From Phragmites australis (taxonomy: Eukaryota; Streptophyta; Magnoliopsida; Poales; Poaceae), in NCBI RefSeq assembly GCF_958298935.1, contig NC_084933.1, positions 3,021,001 to 3,085,000 on the forward strand: 64,000 nt of DNA, in the 5' to 3' direction. Position numbers and translations under genes: made by a program. Numbering within the stretch: the stretch's first letter is position 1; each line of letters starts with the position of its first letter. Below the pieces are notes generated by a model, which had not been told where the DNA came from, made no database searches, and saw only the letters and a list, made by a program, of their open reading frames with translations. Below, in pieces: positions 59,525 to 64,000 of this stretch.

Positions 59525-60960
59525 AATCAGGGTCCAGTTTTTAACGTGTCTTTTACCAAACTGTCTCAGTTTTTCATATCCAATAGCAAAAGTGCAAAAT
59601 CCTTTTTTTCTTTACTAGATGGGGGCAACATTAGTTGTCAAACTATATAATTGAAACGGTAAAAACCTCCACGCATGCTCAACTTAGGGGAAGTCAAAGG
59701 GAGTAGACAAAGTTCACTAGGAGGCAACAAAGCGGAGTACAAAAAACCAACGTCTCGCTCTCATCAACACCAACAGCTATCTTTTCGGTTGTGATGCTTT
59801 AGACTGTACGTGTGCTCGGAAGAAATTTCATGGCACATATATTTTTGGTGTAACAACTATGTGTAGTGCCGTAATGAAACACTAATGATATGATGCTGAT
59901 GCGCCTTTGTTGGATATGCATGTAGCCTTGCTCGGTTTGGTATCTTGACCAGGGGCCAACTGACCCCCGCAAGATTATCCAGATGCCGTGTTCGGAAACC
60001 TAAGAGGTTATCAGAATAAAAATCTTATTGAAAGATTTGTAATAATTTCAACTATTTTACGACTCTTTCATCGTATTTCAAGTTTCTTACGGCCCTTCCA
60101 TGCATCCTTATCTCTAGTAAATTTTTTAAAATTCTTGAAAACTTTTAGGCCTAGCAAAAATAGAATACACACAGATTTAACATTTTCATATGATACTAAC
60201 TCCTCCATAAATAACAGTCCAATTTACAGATCTTGATCATATATAGTAGCGTGGTTGAAGCGCAACAATCAAACAACCTTGCGGTTCCTTGCAGACTAAA
60301 TTAAGATCTTATTTGTCACAACTTCTGCTTATAGATCTTAAGAGATTTTGTAGAAGTTATGCTAAATAGTAGAATTCTACAATAAATTATTAGTAAATGG
60401 ATTCTGAGAATGAGCTGTAGAATCTGAAGTAATGTAATATGTTTTTTAGATTCTTTAGAAAAATAAGAGATTCTGCAGAATTTACGTTAAATAGTAAGAT
60501 TTTGTAGCAAATTATCAATAAACAGATTCTGAGAACAAAACTTTAGAATATAGAGAAGCATAATCTATTTTTCACAGAATTCTTTAAAAAAAAGATAATA
60601 TAAACAAGATCAAAAGCTCCACCGAGAACCGGCACGGCTCAGCACAAGCCCACTCCGGCGGGACGCTGGTGGACCGGCTCCACGCGGCACGAAAGGCTCA
60701 GCTCCGCGTCCTCGCTCGCCGTGCGTTGGAAAGCCAAAACGCAAAGCGGGGAACGGCTTTTGGTTTAAGTACCCGGAGCAGAGCTGTTCGAAATGGCAAA
60801 GTGGCGCGAGGCCTGAGGAGCAGTGCCGCTGACGCGCGGGCCACAGCAGGTGGACGGAGGCCCGTCCGACAGCTCGTGATGATGCATCGGCAGTTACGAG
60901 CTTGCAGGCGGCCCTGTCGTTACGAGAGCATTTGTCAATTGCCGTTTGAGCACCCAAGGC
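59525..60960. other. Intergenic; AT-rich then a GC-rich block
   Basis: 60610-60960 is GC-rich and open in several frames on both strands with no recognised domain. The rest is AT-rich. A tandem duplication is listed separately. Confidence 0.4.
60342..60591. repeat. 125 bp diverged tandem duplication
   Basis: GAGATTTTGTAGAAGTTATG (60342) and GAGATTCTGCAGAATTTACG (60467) start two copies that also share AAATTAT...TAA, GATTCTGAGAA and ATTCTTTA-like segments in order. Confidence 0.75.
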
Positions 60961-60968
60961 TTGACCAA

Positions 60969-61799
60969 CAGGGGCGGACCCACATGATGAAGGGTATTCA
61001 GTTTAATATCTATTTTTTTTTAAAAAGTATATAGCAGCTATACTATATATATATATATATAGCTATACTATATATATATATATAGTTAGGTCAACTTATT
61101 TGCTTGCTGCTTCAATCCATCAGATCACTCAGCAAAATATGAGTCTAAGCTACCATCCATCTTCTACTTAGTCTATTAACTAGAAAGAGCTCATCTTCTC
61201 ATACCACATTAGCAAGCATATGGAGCCCATTATCTCTCTATATCGTGACTGCCCAGTTCGGCAGTCGACACCTCTCTTCTCGATCTCTCGTCTTTCTCTA
61301 TCTCGTACTCTTGACTCTCTTCCCATTCCCCCAAATAGATAAAACCCTAATGGGCAAGAGCACTGGAGCAAGCGCGTGAGAACGGCGTACGGCGAGTGGC
61401 CAATGAGGGAGCCCCGTCACACCGGTCATCGGAGCAAGAACTGCAGGATCGAGGAGTCGAGACTAGCCACGCCCACCGCCCACGCCGCCACGCCTCAGGC
61501 CTTATAAGCCAGCATTGTGACTCAATGAGGGGAACCCCCAAAACCCCCAATATATTTCTGATTTCCTTGAACATTTTGTACTTGTACCATTATTCATTTA
61601 GTTTTGGCTTTTAAGGTTGTCTGAATCACCGAATGAGATGCATACATTTTTATTGTAAACAGTAGAGTGTTCAGCTTTGACAAATAAAGAAGAAACCAGT
61701 TGGTTTGAAAACTTTGTGAGAAACCAGTTGTCTCGTATTTTGGATTGAATAGTTTTTTTAATACTAAAACTTAATTGCCAATTCCTGGGTCCGCCACTG
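60969..61799. mobile_element. hAT-like non-autonomous element (831 bp)
   Basis: CAGGGGCGGACCCA at the left and TGGGTCCGCCACTG at the right are inverted repeats of the CAGTGGCGGA class known from plant hAT elements. The 8 bp flanks TTGACCAA and TTGATGTA agree only in part. Inside are TA repeats (61043-61084) and a GC-richer block (61330-61510) that may be captured sequence. No transposase. Confidence 0.7.
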
Positions 61800-62226
61800 T
61801 TGATGTAAGTTTTTACATAATGGTGCTTCTTAACTACACTTTCGTAGTTGAATAGTTAGATGACATACTTGTACTCTGTTGCAACTACTGTATACTCTAA
61901 TCTTTTATTTTTTGAGAAACACCAGTACAACTCAAACACATACGTGCATGCTCACATGAACGCATCACATAACATATATTGAAGACTGGAGATATGAAAC
62001 TTAAAAATTAATAAAGTTACCACATGCGTCTCGCTGTTGATGGCTATGTCATCTATTACTGGAAGAAAATCCGCTTTGATGAGACACACAAGAACAAACC
62101 TATGATTTGATCCCTGATGGTAGGAGGTATAATAAACTCCACTAACCATCCAAACAAATGCTTGGTTCTCTACTACATACTCATACTTAACCCTTAATTC
62201 TAGTAAGAAAAAGCATCTTGGATATA
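61800..62226. other. Intergenic, no gene recognised
   Basis: AT-rich sequence between the hAT-like element and LTR C2. Confidence 0.4.
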
Positions 62227-64000
62227 TGTGAGGAACCGTCCAAATAATATTCTAATTAATCATCAGGAGGATCATTTGCTTAATCATAATCTCAATGATT
62301 AATCAGAATACCATTCCGATAATTCCGGAACATGTTTTATGCTCAAGATCAGAATACATGTATTTCCAATATATAACATCATAAAAACCTTAAGAAATAG
62401 CAAGTAATTAACATTAAATTACAAGTTCCTAAGCATTCAACCATTTACAATAATTTACATAAAAGATTAGATCTACTACGCAGCAGAAACAAACTATAGA
62501 CAACAAAAAAAAAATAGTGGAGCCACATGCCTTTAGGCCCCACCCCAAAAGTTTCGCAACTCGAGAGTAGTTGCCTACTCAAGCCCGCCACCAACATCGG
62601 CGGGCATGAAGTAGCCAAAAACGAGCTCCTCCTCACCAGAAGTACCTGAAAGAGCAGCGTGAGTACGAAGGTACTCGTAAGACTTAATCCATATATGGCA
62701 CATATAAATAGCCTGACTACAAGGATTATGAATTGAGCTATTAGCAAAAAAAGATCACATGGTTAAGTAAATTTATATGTTTAAGCAACCTAAAGACATA
62801 TGTGTGAGCATATATACTTAACCAAACAAACCTTTCCAAACCTGTAAACAACATGAACGCAAATATAAATAGAACCATCTCATGTAAACAACGACCATCG
62901 ACAACCATGCCCAATAAAACCATACCAACCATCCCACATTCGTGACTCTACTACCGATGAAAATGGATAGGAGCATGCTCATGACCAAGAACACGGAAAT
63001 TCGAATTATTTTTACACCCTGCAGAGGGTACAACTTTACCCACACGACATGATGACCATACGGCTTGAGTGACCACAAAGACCCACCCAATGGGGTATCC
63101 GTCTCAACCTTTCTCATACCCAGAACCACCCACTTGCAATACCCCTATAGCATCGGGGTTACCGCGAGCATGTCCTAGACACCTCCGGCTCCCCACCACC
63201 TTGCTTTTACTTTTATTTTTCTTTTACACATCATAGGACCGCAAGGCAAGTGTTGGCACGACATATGATATTCGACTTACCTTACCATTAGATCAGCATA
63301 TGGTTAGTATGGAAAGTGCTAGAGCTAACTGGAACGACGGACTGTGCTTAAACAATAAGTGGTCTATGGTGCCTGAGCTTTTCTCCTAAACTACCCCGAG
63401 CAACTCCTCCGGGGCATAACACACTCCTAGCACCACCCACATCTCGTCTCAACCTCACCACTCATCCAACCATCAATCTCATAATTATTTGTGAAGAATA
63501 GTTAAGTCCTAAGCTCGCGAACAACGGATGAACCATTGCTCAACTTCTACCATAGACCTATGTATTGCTAAGCATTTCAAACGACTCTTAAGTTAGACAT
63601 CGACAATGTTATCATGGCTACAATGATATGGATAATCAACAACTCAAGGTAAAGGTAATGTATCAACATAGGTTCTATCCATAGACACCCAACACCGGCT
63701 CATTGTACATGCAAACTTACATAAAGCATAACTTATCAATTTAGACTCCACAATTCAATCAAAGGGTGCAATATGCTTAGATACTTGCCTTGCTACTCTG
63801 AGGTTTGCTTGATACATTCTGCACAACACTCGCAAATTTTGAGAGGTTGGTGTCACCTTCACTCGCTTGGATTGCCGACACAACGCTCTCTGAACGCAAT
63901 AAGAATGCATTGCATAAATAATAAACAATTGGAAAGTGTGCACATGATGCATGCTTGAATAATACTAGAGTGTCGTTCTTCGATAACATTTGCAAAAGAT
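62227..64000 (-). mobile_element. Second copy of the C-family LTR (C2), cut by window end
   Basis: Starts TGTGAGGAACCGTCC and aligns with C1 from 13671 onward. Shared segments include the TATTCTAATTAATCAT region, the acidic terminal reading frame (62575-62645), the TACACCC...CACACGACATGA block near 63020 and AGTGCTAGAGC near 63325. On the minus strand this is the distal part of the LTR; the promoter end lies beyond 64000. Confidence 0.8.

Noticed and set aside
60610..61034. Opposing GC-rich frames of 115-121 codons
   Set aside because: They are open on both strands at once with no recognised motif, and one runs into the hAT-like element end.

Overview
This is plant nuclear DNA, almost certainly from a grass (Poaceae). 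No intact host gene was found. Supporting signs are Ty3/gypsy and Ty1/copia elements nested in one another, CACTA elements carrying GC3-rich exon pieces, tRNA-type SINEs, Stowaway- and hAT-like MITEs, a relic of the grass-expanded DUF4220/DUF594 family, and long CT/GA/TA microsatellites. It reads like a gene-poor, repeat-rich chromosome arm. Assignments rest on protein motifs, LTR or TIR ends, target-site duplications (TSDs) and copy-to-copy comparison by eye.

Layout, left third. From 1 to 10370 lies a minus-strand Ty3/gypsy element of Tat type (reverse transcriptase at 10370-8944, RNase H at 8500-7700, integrase at 3629-2640, 3' tandem repeats at 2460-160). Three later insertions split it: a copia solo LTR (759-2309), a ~4 kb LTR (A, 3630-7680) and a 431 bp solo LTR (H1, 8508-8938). 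From 10371 to 18240 come an Ulp1-protease relic, the 5' LTR and gag of the H family (H2), and the 5' LTR and gag of another gypsy element (D), whose gag is split by solo LTR C1 (13671-17064). A GC-rich array of ~485 bp higher-order units (18640-20190) and a 1.16 kb CACTA element follow.

Middle third. From 23531 to 29357 lies one SIRE/Maximus-like copia element (E1) on the minus strand, bounded by a perfect TACAC duplication and carrying large internal deletions. Next are a DUF4220 pseudogene split by a SINE (29510-31178), a copia gag/protease relic (33400-34680), a gypsy-type LTR (F), and the 3' end plus 3' LTR of a second SIRE element (E3, to 39052). An AT-rich stretch then runs to 43618.

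Right third. A second, complete copy of the 4 kb LTR (B, 43624-47586) has a perfect CCGTC duplication. It is followed by a SIRE solo LTR (E2) with a 515 bp copia solo LTR inside it, two more CACTA elements (51122-51925 and 54856-56393), hAT-like and Stowaway-like MITEs, a second SINE, and the start of a second C-family LTR (C2) that runs off the window.

Functionally this is a graveyard: no complete gag-pol, transposase or host gene is visible. The most unusual signal is that several large LTR families contain the same layout: TATA box, short leader, splice donor, long intron-like stretch, then a tiny acidic exon. In A, B and F that exon is followed by an AG|GCAAGT (GC-AG type) donor. The gene fragments carried by two CACTA elements are also worth checking.
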